Shown piece after piece: positions 45,362 to 57,413 of a stretch of 64,000 nt of DNA (positions are counted from its first letter, which is position 1; every line of letters starts with the position of its first letter). Source of the stretch: Cristatella mucedo (taxonomy: Eukaryota > Bryozoa > Phylactolaemata > Cristatellidae). The position numbers and the translations under genes are program-made. The DNA is taken from the NCBI GenBank assembly GCA_009760855.2, contig WPIO01000014.1:3026001-3090000 (forward strand), written 5' to 3'. The notes beneath the pieces were generated by a model. The model was not told the origin of the DNA. It saw only the letters and a list, made by a program, of their open reading frames with translations, and searched no databases.

Positions 45362-48300
45362 ATGACGCATCAAGCAGATTGCGAGAGTGAGGTGAGAAAA
45401 AACTTCTTAACACAGATGCCTGAGAAGACCATGTTATAACCTTGCAGCGATGACCTGACGCAGCACATTATCAAAGAGTCTAAAAAATATAAGACAAGTC
45501 ACTATTTTACAGCAATTAAATACATAATAGGAAGAGAATAAAACCAACTGCTTTGCAAGGCCATCAAACATAGTCTTCTTTCCCTAACACACCAGGCACC
45601 TTAGATGATTTTATTTCTGTCCTTTGCTTGCAGTTACAGCTGCTAGGATATCGCCGCATTATTCCTCACGAGGATCTGGCTTCATATAAAAAGGCATGGG
45701 TTTTTTCATTCTTTGCAGAGTACTACAAAAATTTTATTCGAAATGCAAGAATTCCGACCGAAGGCCTGTACACGCCATTAATGAAGAAAGTGCACGATAA
45801 CGTCATTGGCGACGGTGCGGCTTTCGAAGGTCCGTTTGGGAGCCGAGCAGGTATGACAATGGACATTACAAAGCTTTCCATGGGCCGGCTAGTTGAGACC
45901 TCACAAAAGAACCAGCGAATACAGTACGCTTAAACTGACCAGCTCCTGTATTCGAGATGTAATGGATGTGTGTACACTAGTTTGCTTTGTAGTGCGCAGT
46001 ACATCACTTACGTCCACTGCACTGTAATAAACGTGCCATGGTGACTGCATTAAGGGGAAAGGCTGTCAGCACCGATAGTGCCTGTTCTGATTAGCTGAAC
46101 AATCCGCCAGCTCAACTTGCCCTTCAGGGCCGGCGGTAGATCAACAGGAGCGGCAGTTTATCTACTGGAGAGGCTGTAGATCTACAGGAACGGCAGTATA
46201 TCTGCTGGAGAGGCTGTAGATCAACAGGAGTTGCGGTAGACCTTTAGGGCTGGCCCGGCGGTAGATATTCTGGGCTGGTTGTAATAATAGCAATAATAAT
46301 AATAATACGTTTGATACATTGCCCTCAGGGAACTCAATCTCTTTCTCGGCAGTTTACATTTGCTGCAAAGAAAGCACGATCTAATGGCTATTGGTAGCAT
46401 GCTCAATAAGCAACAAGAATAACATAAGGGTCAGGTCAGCATGCAAGTTTGGTTAGTGGCAGCATTCAGCGTCAGCACGCATATGCAATCACGGGGACCC
46501 ACTGATGATGATGATAGATGAGTTATATATAGATGCGTTTTTATTTACTTTTCTAAATGTGGACAGAAGATTACGGAAGTCGGGAGTGAATTCCAGGCCT
46601 TAGAAGAGTACGAACTAAAGACACGGTCTCCAAAGGATTTCAAGTTTTTACGCGGTATAGGTTAGTAGTGATAATAGTTAATAATGATTCCGGAAAGCAT
46701 ATGGTACGATGCTTAGGTTGACTGGGGATTAGATCTGATAGATAGGCTGGAGCCAAAGAATGAAGGGTCCTAAAAGTGAGTGACAAAACCTGTTGATGCG
46801 TTGCTTGACTGGAAGCTACTGCAGGCCGGCGAGAAGTGGTGGGATGTGGCAACTGCGACGCTCACGACAGATAATCCTAGCTGCAGACTTTTGATCAGCT
46901 GCAAGCGCCTGAGTGCACAGGTCGGTAATTCAGCAAGCAGTGATTGTACAGAATAGATCTTCTGGTCCGGCTGTAAATATTCTGGGCGCATGGCGGCAGA
47001 TATTGTGGCCCAGTGGTAGATTTCTAAAAGCTAGGTAATCTTACCACCAGTATTGCTATGTTCTTTGAATGGCGTTGTATTCTCGTTAACGACACTGCGC
47101 CAATGCTGGTACTTGCAGAACCGATTAACTTTTCGATTCCTCTCAGCATACATAATCGTTTATTCTACCGTTCTTTATAAGTTGGTGAGCTCTTTTTTAG
47201 GTTCAACGTGTCTTGAAACTTGGCATATAACATATTATATATTTGACTAGAGTTACATTTTAATTTTCCTTTCTATTAATACGCTTCTTAATGTTGTACT
47301 TGTAGTTCTATATTGTGATTACATAGCGTCTGGAAGGTAAGGCGCTGAATGAGTTAACCTAGAGGTTACGCTGGCGCAAACTGAAAGCCAAAGTGCCTTT
47401 CATGAACACTTCTAGCGCGCACAAACATCGTGTGTTTCTTTTTGCTTTGAAGGCCGCTGGCATTTATTGAAGAGTACATTGACGAGTACGTTAAAAAATT
47501 CTACGCAAACACGCACACGACGACCTGCATCACTGCTAGGCAGACCACCAAGTTCCGCCATGATGCTAAGTAAGCTACAGCTTGACACCGCCCTTTTCCA
47601 CCTCTGCGATTCATAGTTGATGGACTCACGTCGAAAGGCCAAGTGGGAGAGAGAGGGGGAGGGAGAGGGAGAGAGAGGTAAAGAAAGGAGGGAGGGGGAG
47701 AGAGAGAGTGAGAGAGAGGAAGAGAGAGGAAGAGAGAGGAAGAGAGAGGAAGAGAGAGGGAGAGAGAGAGGGAGAGAGAGGGAGGGAGAGGGAGGGAGAG
47801 GGAGGGAGAGGGAGGGAGAGGGAGGGAGAGGGAGGGAGAGGGAGGGAGAGAGAGGGATTGTGATGCAGTTTTCTATATAAACAGGGATATTATTCGAGAG
47901 TCCGTCAACTGCGGATCGGATGACGTTGTGATATTTGTCGGCAGTGGTTCAACAGCCGCCGTCAACAAACTCGTCGCGGTGCTGGAGCAAACCGCTGTCG
48001 ATGGGCAAGACACCGTGAGTTACACCCGGCCAACTGCACAGCATGCACATGCTTCGCACACCTTCAGAGGTAGAGCATTTTTTGTGGAAGTCTTACCGGT
48101 CTTTCCGCGATTTTGTTCCTCCTCTAGGTTGTTTTTGTAACCACATTTGAGCACCATTCGAATCTGCTTCCTTGGATTGAAGCAGGCTTCGAGGTAGGTT
48201 TCGCTGTTATGCTGACGCTCTTCCTGCTGCTGCTGAATACCCAACTTTACTAAGACTATCAACTGTGTGACTTCGGAAAGTTCATGAAACGCGCTCGTTT

Positions 48301-51300
48301 AAGCTGAGCATGGTATCTCGATGCAGGTTGTTAGGATAAATGAAGCGAGCAGCGGCTACCTTGACATGGAAGACCTCGAAAAGAAGCTCAAGGTGTTGTA
48401 TGCAGCACGGCTATAGTAGCTGTCAACTTACAGCCGCCGTTGCCCACCACGATACCTAATCTTTTGTTTGCATGCCAACGCCCTAATATGCTTCAGGACT
48501 ACGAAAACAGTGGGAAAAGACTTATGGCCTCATTCAATGCAGCCAGTAACATCACCGGTATAGTAACTGATACTGTCGCTGTGGCCGAATTACTTCATAA
48601 ATATGGCGTCTACTCATTTTGGGACTTCGCCACAGCTGCTCCTTACCTCGACATTGACATGAATGCCACGCCGACGGGGTACGTAGTCCCTAGGCGATGA
48701 AGACCATGAACGTACACACAATGCTCCGTATCGCCATCTGCCCGGGTGGGGGTAGGGTGCTCTCACAAAGATGGCGGCTACGGTTGGCCGCCCTAGCTCG
48801 GTCGGGTTATGAAATATGCTGTTACTTGCGTTTCAAGTACCATAACGCGGGTCAAATGAGAGGTTGCTGTTAAGCATGAAAAGCGTTGTGCAGGTTGAAA
48901 TGCACTCTCTGACGGCCGACGAAAAATGCAGCTTACTCATCTTTTAGGTACAAAGATGCTGTTTTCTGCTCACCTCATAAATTTATTGGTGGCCCTGGAA
49001 CTCCTGGTAAGTCGTTTCGACATGCTAAAAAATTTCAGGTCTGCATTTCCATTGTCAAAGCTGTCGGCAGTCAGCGTTCGTGAGTCGGAAGCCTTCGGTG
49101 CAATTAAAGGAGGGGGCGGTTTCGCGTTTTGATTGGATACCATGATGAGCGAGGTGTAGCGGCTCCTGTGCTAACGTCATTGGCCCTAAGCATATCGCTC
49201 GAGGCTGCGCCAGTCCTTACCGGTGCACGGAAAATAGCTGCGAAGCCCGGAGCCTCGGAGCGGGGCTAGCGACCTGGTCGGTGCTCTGCACCAATGCACA
49301 TGCAGATACGCCGACACAATGACGGAACACGGCAGCGCGGAAGAGCGCCCGTACATCAAAATAAGATGTCCACGTCCATTTTTTTCAACAGCGATGGAGG
49401 CTTAGTGCACCGGCCTTAGCATACTGCAGTTATCTCACGCGGTGCATAGGGCACGACTGAACTGCCAGCGAACGGCGCTAAGCCTTGGGCATAACTCCTC
49501 CCGACACGAATGCTATGGCAGTCTCTAGCCGAGTTCTAGCTGCATGCGTCCTGGACATGGACTATGGCATAACCGGCTCCTATTCATCATAATTTAAGAA
49601 CCGCGAATACAAATTGTTGGAAGTCATAATAATCCGGCATATTATACGCCACCATTTCAAGACAGAGAACGTATAGCCTTATGTCCCGCTGTTTTCCTTG
49701 GAGAGTGATAGGGCTGGTGTGTGCGATACCCTGCATACAGTTACGGAATGCTTGTTCAGCCCTTTACTTTAGACTTGCTTTAACGTGACTTTAAATAAAT
49801 GCACGGCGGCCCGCCAGTGTCTGGTCACATGTGCTTCCCTTAATTCTCTTTTATTAATCCAGGTGTACTGATTGCAAAGAAGCACTTGTTTCAAAACAAA
49901 GTTCCCGTTGGTGCAGGCGGCGGCACGGTGCTCTACGTAAGTCGAATTTAGGTTGTCAAGCATTTGAATTTTGCGTGAGCATAAAGCGTCGCAGGAGTCA
50001 TGTATGTAGCATTTTATTTATATTTAATTTAATTGTTGAATTTATATATGATGAGGTATTATTCGAACGCTGACGTTTTCGGTACTAACCGAGGGATGCC
50101 TTGAGAACAGTTAATAGAAAAAGAGGCTACATAACAGTGCGACCTAAATTCCGGCTAGGATGCTGTGCATATTTTCGAGAAAACAAAATTCAATCTGAAT
50201 AGAGTACTAGAAGAGTTTACTATATTTCTAGGCACTTTATTTACACTATAAAAGAGGCGTGTTGGTGAATAAGCAGAAACATATTTTGCCGGAAATTGCA
50301 GCTGCAAGTGCAGACAGTAGCCTTCGTTAAACTATACTCAACTGAAAGATGTTCTTTTTCTCAAACATAGCGATAGCTTACTTCATATTTTGATCTTGTA
50401 TTCAAATTTGTGTACACATGGCCTTTATCCGAAAACAGGGGCGTGAGAGCATCACAAATGCAGAAAAAGTTATACGAGAGCCGCACAAATGCATCTCGAG
50501 CTGCCGCTTGCAAAGCTTTAACAGTGAAGAGAGAGAGAGAGCGATGCAGCAGCAACAAGCCTTTTAGTTTAGATAGGCATAGTTAAGAGTTTAATAGGTT
50601 TAGAGAAGCATCGATATATGTATATATGATCTAAATATGCATACATTTTTACTTCCACCAAGTACTTAAAAGCAGTTGGCATATTGAATTAATTCAATTG
50701 CCAACGAAAGCCTCGTCCTGATGTTTCGATGATTGGCAGCCGTCTATAATAGACCTTATAACCGAGTGGGTCAACTTAGTCCGTATCTGCCTAACGGTCT
50801 GGGAGAAAAATGGCAGCCTCAAAGTATTCTTCACTGTTCTTTCCTTTCCTTTTACCAAAGGCTCACAACGATATGATGATGAATTGTAATTATGTTACGT
50901 TTATGAGCTATTTCAACGTTTGCCGCTATAACAAGCATACGGTAGCAATGGCATTTCGGAGTGTTCGTGAACCAGCCGTAGCTGTCTGTCTGTTAGATGC
51001 TTGGTTGCAGACTTAGCCCACTTTTCTAGGTTATAAGTGACAGGCACAAGTATCTGGAAGATATTGAGGCCCGCGAGGAAGGGGGAACTCCGGCCATAAT
51101 AGAATCAATCCGGGCTGGAATGGTTTTCCAGTTAAAAGAGGTAAGTGTGACGGCTATGCAGCTGACTACTGTACATCGGATTATGACACCTCGTTTAATT
51201 TTCGGGACTTTACTTGCATTATTGCTTCGCTATTACAATAAGTGGCTTCAGCACTAGAGCCCACGAGAATTATAACTAAACACCGGCAAGTTTATCAATT

Positions 51301-54028
51301 AAAAAAATTTGAAACTGTTGTCAAAACTGCTAAAATTCTCAACCCCAAGCCTTTCTATCGGCATCATTCGATTCAAGTTATTCTCGAGCACGAACAAGGT
51401 GCCTAGAAAGAGATTACGTTCTCTGAGAGAACTATGCAATGAAGCATTATAATTCCTGTTTCAGCTCGTTCTGCATTTTTATATTTATACTATGTAATAA
51501 TTACTATTTTAAGTTATTATTTTATTTTTTCCGTTAACAGAGTATAGGCCAGCACCGCATTGAGAACAGAGAGGAGCTTTTGTATCGTAGGGCCAGAAAA
51601 GAATGGCTCAAAGTCAAGAATATGATTATTCTTGGAAGGGGCTCGGTCAAGCGATTGCCGATCTTTTCTTTTCTCATATGGAACCCGGAAACTAAGAAGT
51701 TTCTGCATCACAACTTCGTTTCTTCCGTGCTAAATGACCTATTTGGTATACAGACTCGAGGCGGCTGTGCATGCGCTGGACCCTATGCCGAGGTTTGTAT
51801 GTACATTCCTGCTGCTCATGGACGCTGCCTTCAGCAGGTGAACTCGCATTTAACGACCTGATTGTTGCCCTAATTATTCAGTGCTTACTGGGAATCAACG
51901 GCGGTGACTACGTCGCATTTCTAGAAAATTCTTCGGCAGTGGGCAGCTGCAGCCGGTAGGAAATTCTTTGTACCAGATAATTCCTGCACTTATTTGATAC
52001 CCAGTCTTTAAAAAGTACCAGCATTACCTACAAGGATTTGGGTTTTCGTACTTCCAGGTGTATTGGTGAAGATTGTTCTGAGGAATTCCCGGCAATAGAA
52101 GTAATGAAGTACGTATTTATCACTGACCCCTAGTTCACTTCACAGTTTGCTTGTCATCCTTATACCACTATTTTATGCACGTGGGGCAACCACACTCGCT
52201 CTCAGCATATCGTCGATGCGAGGTGCAAGGCAGGACTCTCAGACTGGGCGTTTGTCGTCTTGTAGGCCAGGATTTGTGAGGCTCAGCTTTGCCTATTTCA
52301 TTACCGAGCCGGAGTTTCAGTTCATTCTGGAAGCTGTGACCATGGTTGCCCAGCACGGTTGGCGCCTGCTGCCACAGGTACGAGTCATTGACTTTTCGTC
52401 GACAGAAGCTTCCTGCTCTTTGAACTAATTTGGAGTTGTCAATGAATCTCGTTAACTAAGTCTTTGGTCAGAGAAGGAATAAGATATTTTTTGATTTCAG
52501 AAAAAGTCCTCAGAAAATGTGGAAGCACATGTTTATATAATTGAGTTGAAGTAATACCCTTTTCCAAAAGATGATTTCAGTTTCTTTTACTTTTAGTACA
52601 CGGTGAACGTCACAACAGGTGAATGGAAGCATAGGCGAGCTGCACCGACACCCCTAAGCCTGAGACATTTAAATTTTGGGAAGTCATCAGAAGGCCTTAA
52701 ACAAGTGATAAAGGTTCGACAATCATCTAGTTTATTTAAGGTGAGTAACCAGAATTGTAATCACGTTGGACACTCTGTTGGCCGCACCTATCTCTGCATT
52801 GCGGCCTTCGCCCTCTTGCATATTCGCCGAAATGATCCCAACAGTGGCTTCATATCAGAGCAGTACTTCTCGAGCAAGTCAAATGGAACCTCGTCGCAGC
52901 AATCTGTTCATATCTACAGGCTCATTCATGCACACTGTTTTGGTAACCTTCAGATAGTCAACAACGGGCGTAGCAAATATCGATCATATTTTCAACATTT
53001 GGGTCAATTTTGTAACGTGTAAACGTCGAACCCATAAGTGAGGAAGCGGATTTCGCTAATAATGGCAATCAAGAAAACTTTGTAGCTTAAGCTCAACCAA
53101 CAATATACTGTTTTTCAAACCGGGTGCAATATATATTCGTGGTTTCTTTTACTTGATTAGGGCTTAGCGTGTGATGCTGACATTAAATGCTCGAGCAAAT
53201 TTTATTCCCACAGTGCTAGCTGGTAAATTCGCTTTGTACTTCTCCAACAAGAACTGTAATTAGATTTAAACACGAGATTTCTTAGTTAATATTTTTCATC
53301 TTTCAAACTACGGTGCCCTTCCTGCTCAAAGATAAATGCATTATAGGGAGGCAAGTCGTGGATGAGCCTCTTTGTACACAGCGAAGCTGTAGTCTTTTAT
53401 CAATCACTTGAATTTTGCTGGTGGCTGTCACATTTCGCGAGTTCGCATGCAAAATCTTGCGGAAAAACCAGCACTTGATAGCACTGCTAAAAGCATTGAC
53501 GGTTGTTATAGTTCCAGATATTTAGGATTTCGATGCCATTTTGCGGTCGACTCCAATGTGATTCAAAAGCATTCAAACCTACTTCAATAATGCTCTTTTC
53601 TCGTTGCTCATTTTCGTAGAAAGTCCTCAAGGAAGCAGGCAAGATTTTGTCGGTGGCCGATATTTTCGCAGCGGTGAGTGAGTGCAAGCAATGTCCCTGT
53701 AAGAGTCGTCGTCAGACGCCTGTCAGATTCCGCCAATATGCTTCAGCATGCGATGAAAGTACTTCCTTTTTTTAAGAACGTCAACTTTGAAAGAGACGAA
53801 ACTATGCGGGATCTGGTTGAGCAGGGAAAAGAGAGCTACGTGTGGTTCTTGGAGCCTCGCGATGCAGCGATACACGTCATCTCCACTCCAGCAAGCGCCG
53901 AGGACAGCGACCGGAAGAGATCGCGATTCTCCTTTATATCCAAGAAATCACCTGTGAAGATTTCCACGCGGTATTTTAGGCCTACAAAAATGAGCAAAAG
54001 TAGCATACTATCGCCTAAACAAAATTGA
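45362..54028 (+). CDS. Class V PLP-dependent aminotransferase / cysteine-desulfurase-like protein (copy 1, apparently intact)
   Basis: Exons: 45634-45850, 47306-47336, 47453-47569, 47885-48014, 48128-48193, 48327-48392, 48497-48678, 48948-49006, 49863-49936, 51030-51140, 51541-51792, 51882-51955, 52266-52377, 52597-52740, 53620-53673, 53747-54028. The sum is 1971 nt, fully in phase (656 aa plus stop). A start exon at 45362-45391 (ATG, donor GAG|GTGAGA) fits phase 0 but is tentative. Class V fold-type-I features: DYIASGR, FYANTHTTT, phosphate-binding VGSGSTAAVNKL, FEHHSNLLPW, the WDFATAAPY aspartate, and SPHKFIGGPGTPG with the expected PLP-binding lysine. RGGCACAGPYA has a cysteine placed like the SufS/CsdA active-site cysteine. 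A C-terminal region of about 160 aa (TTGEWKHR, WFLEPRDAA) lies beyond the fold. The substrate is unknown; cysteine desulfuration is an inference from the motif. A polyadenylation signal AATAAA lies at 54268-54273. Confidence 0.85.
46130..47030. repeat. GGCNGTAGATCTACAGGAG-type minisatellite split by a LINE
   Basis: Units such as GGCTGTAGATCTACAGGAAC and GGCAGTATATCTGCTGGAGA repeat at 46130-46262 with a period near 40 bp. Related units (GGCTGTAAATATTCTGGGCG) resume at 46966-47030 beyond the LINE. Confidence 0.75.
46268..46960 (-). mobile_element. LINE family B 3' part in aminotransferase intron 1
   Basis: Plus-strand edge TAATAATAATAATACG followed by AGGGAACTCAATCTCTTTCT is the reversed LINE tail. 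The minus strand gives LTFRTLHSLAPAYLSDL and CALRRLQLIKSL-like residues with frameshifts. It is inserted in a local minisatellite (46130-47030). Confidence 0.82.
47306..47336 (+). other. 31-nt microexon of the class V aminotransferase
   Basis: The exon lies between acceptor TGTACTTGTAG and donor AAG|GTAAGG. It begins in phase 1 and ends in phase 2, and encodes only the (V)LYCDYIASG(R) motif, which corresponds to the YADxTASGR signature of the family. Skipping it would shift the frame (31 is not a multiple of three), so it must be included for a full product. The call rests on phase, on splice sites on both sides and on the family motif. Confidence 0.85.
47645..47856. repeat. Purine-only GGGAGA-type minisatellite in an aminotransferase intron
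   Basis: About 210 bp of G and A only (apart from two T near 47679), ending in repeated GGAGGGAGAG units. It fills most of the 315-bp intron 47570-47884. The long homopurine tract could form triplex or G-rich structures. Confidence 0.95.
49140..49500. repeat. GC-rich dispersed repeat in aminotransferase intron 8 (relative at about 56990-57210)
   Basis: CACATGCAGATACGCCGACA, CCATTTTTTTCAACAGCGAT and GGCACGACTGAACTGCC match in order ACATGCAGGTTCGCCGACG, AATTCGTTCGACAGCGACGG and AGCACCACTGAACTGGCG near 57020-57200. Both are diverged copies of an unnamed element. Confidence 0.5.
49937..51029. other. Aminotransferase intron 9
   Basis: It is a 1.1-kb AT-rich intron with no recognised exon or element. 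Confidence 0.6.
51395..51440 (+). mobile_element. LINE family B tail remnant in aminotransferase intron 10
   Basis: GGTGCCTAGAAAGAGATTAC and GTTCTCTGAGAGAACTATGC are all that is left. The longer LINE copy at 42530-43985 occupies the corresponding place in the inverted duplicate. Confidence 0.65.
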
Positions 54029-54267
54029 TCTGAAGGCTTTTGGTAGCAAAATGCGCTAATGCGACATTAACCAAGCACCATTGACCAACAATTAACCAAT
54101 TATTTGACCTGACATTCTGGCAAGAGTAAAACGATGAATGGAAAAAACTACTACTCAATGTCATATGAGTTCCTCTTACACTTTCATAAAGCAGAGGATC
54201 CAACAGACTAGAGGCCTGCATGATAATGGAAACACCAAAGTGCGATTGCATAGGTATTATTCTCAGC

Positions 54268-54273
54268 AATAAA
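54268..54273 (+). promoter_or_regulatory. Likely polyadenylation signal AATAAA of aminotransferase copy 1
   Basis: It is a canonical hexamer 240 bp after the stop codon at 54026-54028, placed as expected. No transcript evidence is available here. Confidence 0.5.
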
Positions 54274-54499
54274 GTAAAATGGGTACGGCAATTTGCATAA
54301 TATCGGCAGTGCTTGTAGAATCCGTGCACGCGAATAAGATCGCGTCGCTGTCCCGTGTCAGTAACTTGTCACTGAAAACTAGACACGTAACCGATATCCA
54401 GTATCTTGCAGAACGGTTCTCCTAGGCGTGCGAAAAAGGGTGCTTGCTCGTCGATCGGTGACCCGCTCAGCTAGCTAACAGTCACTTGCCCCTGGCTAA

Positions 54500-55330
54500 T
54501 AATAATAAAAAAAACAAGAATAATACATTTGATATAGCGCCCTCAGAGAGTCCCTTTCTAGGCACTTTACATTTGCTGAGAAAGAGAAGGCCCTAAGGCA
54601 GCGCCTCATTTATTATTTCTGTGCGTACGGTGCTGTTTAAATCCCGAAAATTTATTGGGTCAGTTCTAACAAACAGTTGCTTCAAAGATGGCTTGGTCTG
54701 TGCCCAGGAGGCTTTACCGCCGTATTAAAGCTCACTGCCTGTGGACTCGCTTCACTGAGTCATATACATCTATTCCACGCCATTCCCGGAAGTACTATGT
54801 GGGTGTTACGTAGGAGAGTTTTGAATAGCGCACTCACAGCCTAAGCCTAAGCATAAGATCATTCACAGGTATCCAGCAAAGTTTGAGGACAAAGTTTGTA
54901 TTTAGCCTCAGCAATTTAAAGGTCAGGGGACGTTCTGTTGTCACTTGGGAGTGATTTCTTTGCTTTGGAGGAATAAGAACTAAATGCACGGTATTCAAAG
55001 GATTGATAGTGGGTTCGAGGCATAGCAATGAGTCCAAAGAGCGGGTAGTACGATGCCTAGCCTGGTCAAAGGGTCTTCCTAAAGGTAGGCTGCAACAAGG
55101 AAATGAAGGAACCTAAATCTGAAGACCAAAACACTGCTTGATTGAACACCAGTGCAGGTCTGCTAAAAGTGGTATCAGGGGGCAACTGCGAAACTCACGA
55201 CAGACAAGTCTGGCTTCAGAGTTTTCTATTATGAAACTTATTGCACAGACCGGAAGACTTACAAGTACTGATTTCCTGAACTCCAAACGGAAAGCCAAGC
55301 ATGCATTGGTTAATTTGAATGTTTTATTCT
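54500..55330 (-). mobile_element. LINE family B 3' part, minus orientation
   Basis: The tail ATAATACATTTGATATAGCG with CCCTCAGAGAG begins at about 54500. C-terminal coding traces (VCREFRSCPLIPLLADLHW) appear at 55140-55290. It is heavily mutated. Confidence 0.78.
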
Positions 55331-55334
55331 AGCT

Positions 55335-57250
55335 GGTGCTCGTTAAAGCATGACACTATCACCTCCTGTTAATAAGCACACAATATCAAAGATATCAAAG
55401 TGCGTAGGTCAACATAGCTTGGTCTTCTTCTCTTTTCAAGCACATTATATATTCTGTAAAAGAAGCAATTTATCGCGCTCATGAGTGCTGATGCTTTACT
55501 TGGTATCACCAACCAGTTGACATGCTTGTTGCGAAGGTGCTTCTGCTGTTGAACTCACATCTGTGCCCGTTGGCTGGAAGTGGCGTCGCTATGCCTCAAA
55601 CACGGCGGGCAGCAATGGATTATTATTAATTCATCACAGTTTCCATCCACTGATAATAGCATAAAAAATGTCAGGGGCAGTTGTCATTTCTAATTAAGTA
55701 CTTATAAGAGATCTTCACAGACAAACAGCTCCTGAAGTCACACATACGATCATTTTCTTGGGAAAATTATGATGAAGTTTTAGTAAATTTGACCGCGATG
55801 TTCTGTTATTGCATAATGCTAATTTCCCGTTAACATTGAGGGACTCAATAGTTCAGAAAACTCAAGCTTACAATGTTCTGCAACTTATTGCTTTGCTGCC
55901 GATAACGAAGCATGAAATGCATGCCAAGCGATTATGTGACCTGTCCATTCGAAGATGAACAGGAGGTTCGTGCCACCTAAGGACCATGTTCAGCTTCATG
56001 CAGTAAAGTTTCACTAACTGTTTTGCTCATGTGTGATTTGAATTGGTTAATAACCACACTAGTCACAGCACAAGTGTATTACCATAGTCTGTGTTTCATG
56101 TATTAGCTTCTGAATAGCATTTGCTCTGTATCAGCAACTGATTTTCTTGATTAGTCGTTTTAGGGTTGATGATAATACAAGCGATGCTGTCGACGATGGC
56201 AGCTGAATCGTAGTGCTAGTACAGTGAGGGTACACACGGTGGATTTGCTGCCTACGAAATCCATGAATAGTCTTACATCAGCATTCAGCCTTAAACCAGC
56301 ATATAATTTATTGGCTCCCGCTTCTCGCATCTGGTGAAACTTGGATTTATACTGCACACCCGTGAACTTAGCGGCACATACTTTGCAGTAGGTCAAGCAA
56401 GTTATTTTAGTTATGATTTTATTTAATTTTGAAGTGTACTTTATGTTTGAAGTGATATTTCTTCACATAACGGCAGGCTTGTACGCACTATCACCAAACT
56501 GGCTTACTGCAGCGTAGGAGCACTCAGATCTTAGTATCCAGGTATTGAGCGGGGCCTTGGTGCCCTTTGCATCAAAGCAGCGTACCGGAAGCTCTTCCGT
56601 AAAATATGTGTGAGCGATGTGGCGTGCGGCAGCACCAAGGTGTGGGCCTAGTTCTCCCCCAGAGGGAAGCAACCATGCTGTCGTTCAGCACGGTGACGCT
56701 CAGCTCGCGGGAGGACGGCGAACGACCGACCTTCGCTTGTTATATCTATACTATCTAATAGAACATACTTTTTCATCTTACAATAGGTATTGCCATACGG
56801 GTCCATCATTGCAAAAATAAGCCCCAGGTTTTTGACATTAACTTTTCGATATCTCGTGAATCACACTATCGCGCTATCTCGTACATCGCCGATGCTTCAG
56901 TTGTGTCGGGAGAGCCGCCGAGCTAGGCTGCAGCTGGCGGGGCGACGAAATATATATTTCGCTTGGTGCTCGTGACAAAGCTTCACTTGATCACAGCTTT
57001 GTTAGCTCAGACCGAACACATGCAGGTTCGCCGACGTAGGTTGCGGGACGCTGGCAGCAGCGACGAGTGCCCAAAATCGTTAAGGTAACCAGTCCTTATG
57101 CCTAGAAGCCCATAGAAATTCGTTCGACAGCGACGGAGGGCTTCATGCGTCTAGCACCAGAAATTGCTTACAGAGGCGCCCAGAGCACCACTGAACTGGC
57201 GACTGGTGAAAAGCCTCGAGGGGGCCGCAACTACCGCCCGGCCCAATGCC
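55335..57250. other. Intergenic region between the convergent paralogues
   Basis: It contains a diverged GC-rich repeat near 56990-57210. Otherwise nothing is recognised. Confidence 0.5.
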
Positions 57251-57254
57251 TAAA

Positions 57255-57413
57255 TATAATTCCTTTGCATGACGCCCTAATAGAACGAAATCTTTGTTCA
57301 TGCGCTTCACACATGCGACGGGGCTCGAGCCCGCGACCTAATTCGTTAAATACGTTCACCTTGACCTTGGTCTGGGCAAGCACCTTAACCAGTGGGCCAA
57401 ACCAGTGCCGAGA
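57255..57413 (-). mobile_element. SINE family 1
   Basis: AATTCCTTTGCATGACGCCC, GGGGCTCGAGCCCGCGACCT and CCTTAACCAGTGGGCCAAAC mark the reversed SINE with both boxes. Confidence 0.82.

Noticed and set aside
45986-46020. A TYVHCT stretch resembling the YADxTASGR motif as the second aminotransferase exon
   Set aside because: Phase does not match the exon ending at 45850. The microexon at 47306-47336 fits phase, splice sites and motif better.
47617-47880. 87-codon Arg/Glu-rich frame
   Set aside because: It is entirely generated by the GGGAGA minisatellite inside an intron.
53678-53746. Upstream extension of the last aminotransferase exon
   Set aside because: Acceptors at 53719-53721 are out of phase. 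CTTCAG|CAT at 53747 is in phase and lines up with copy 2.
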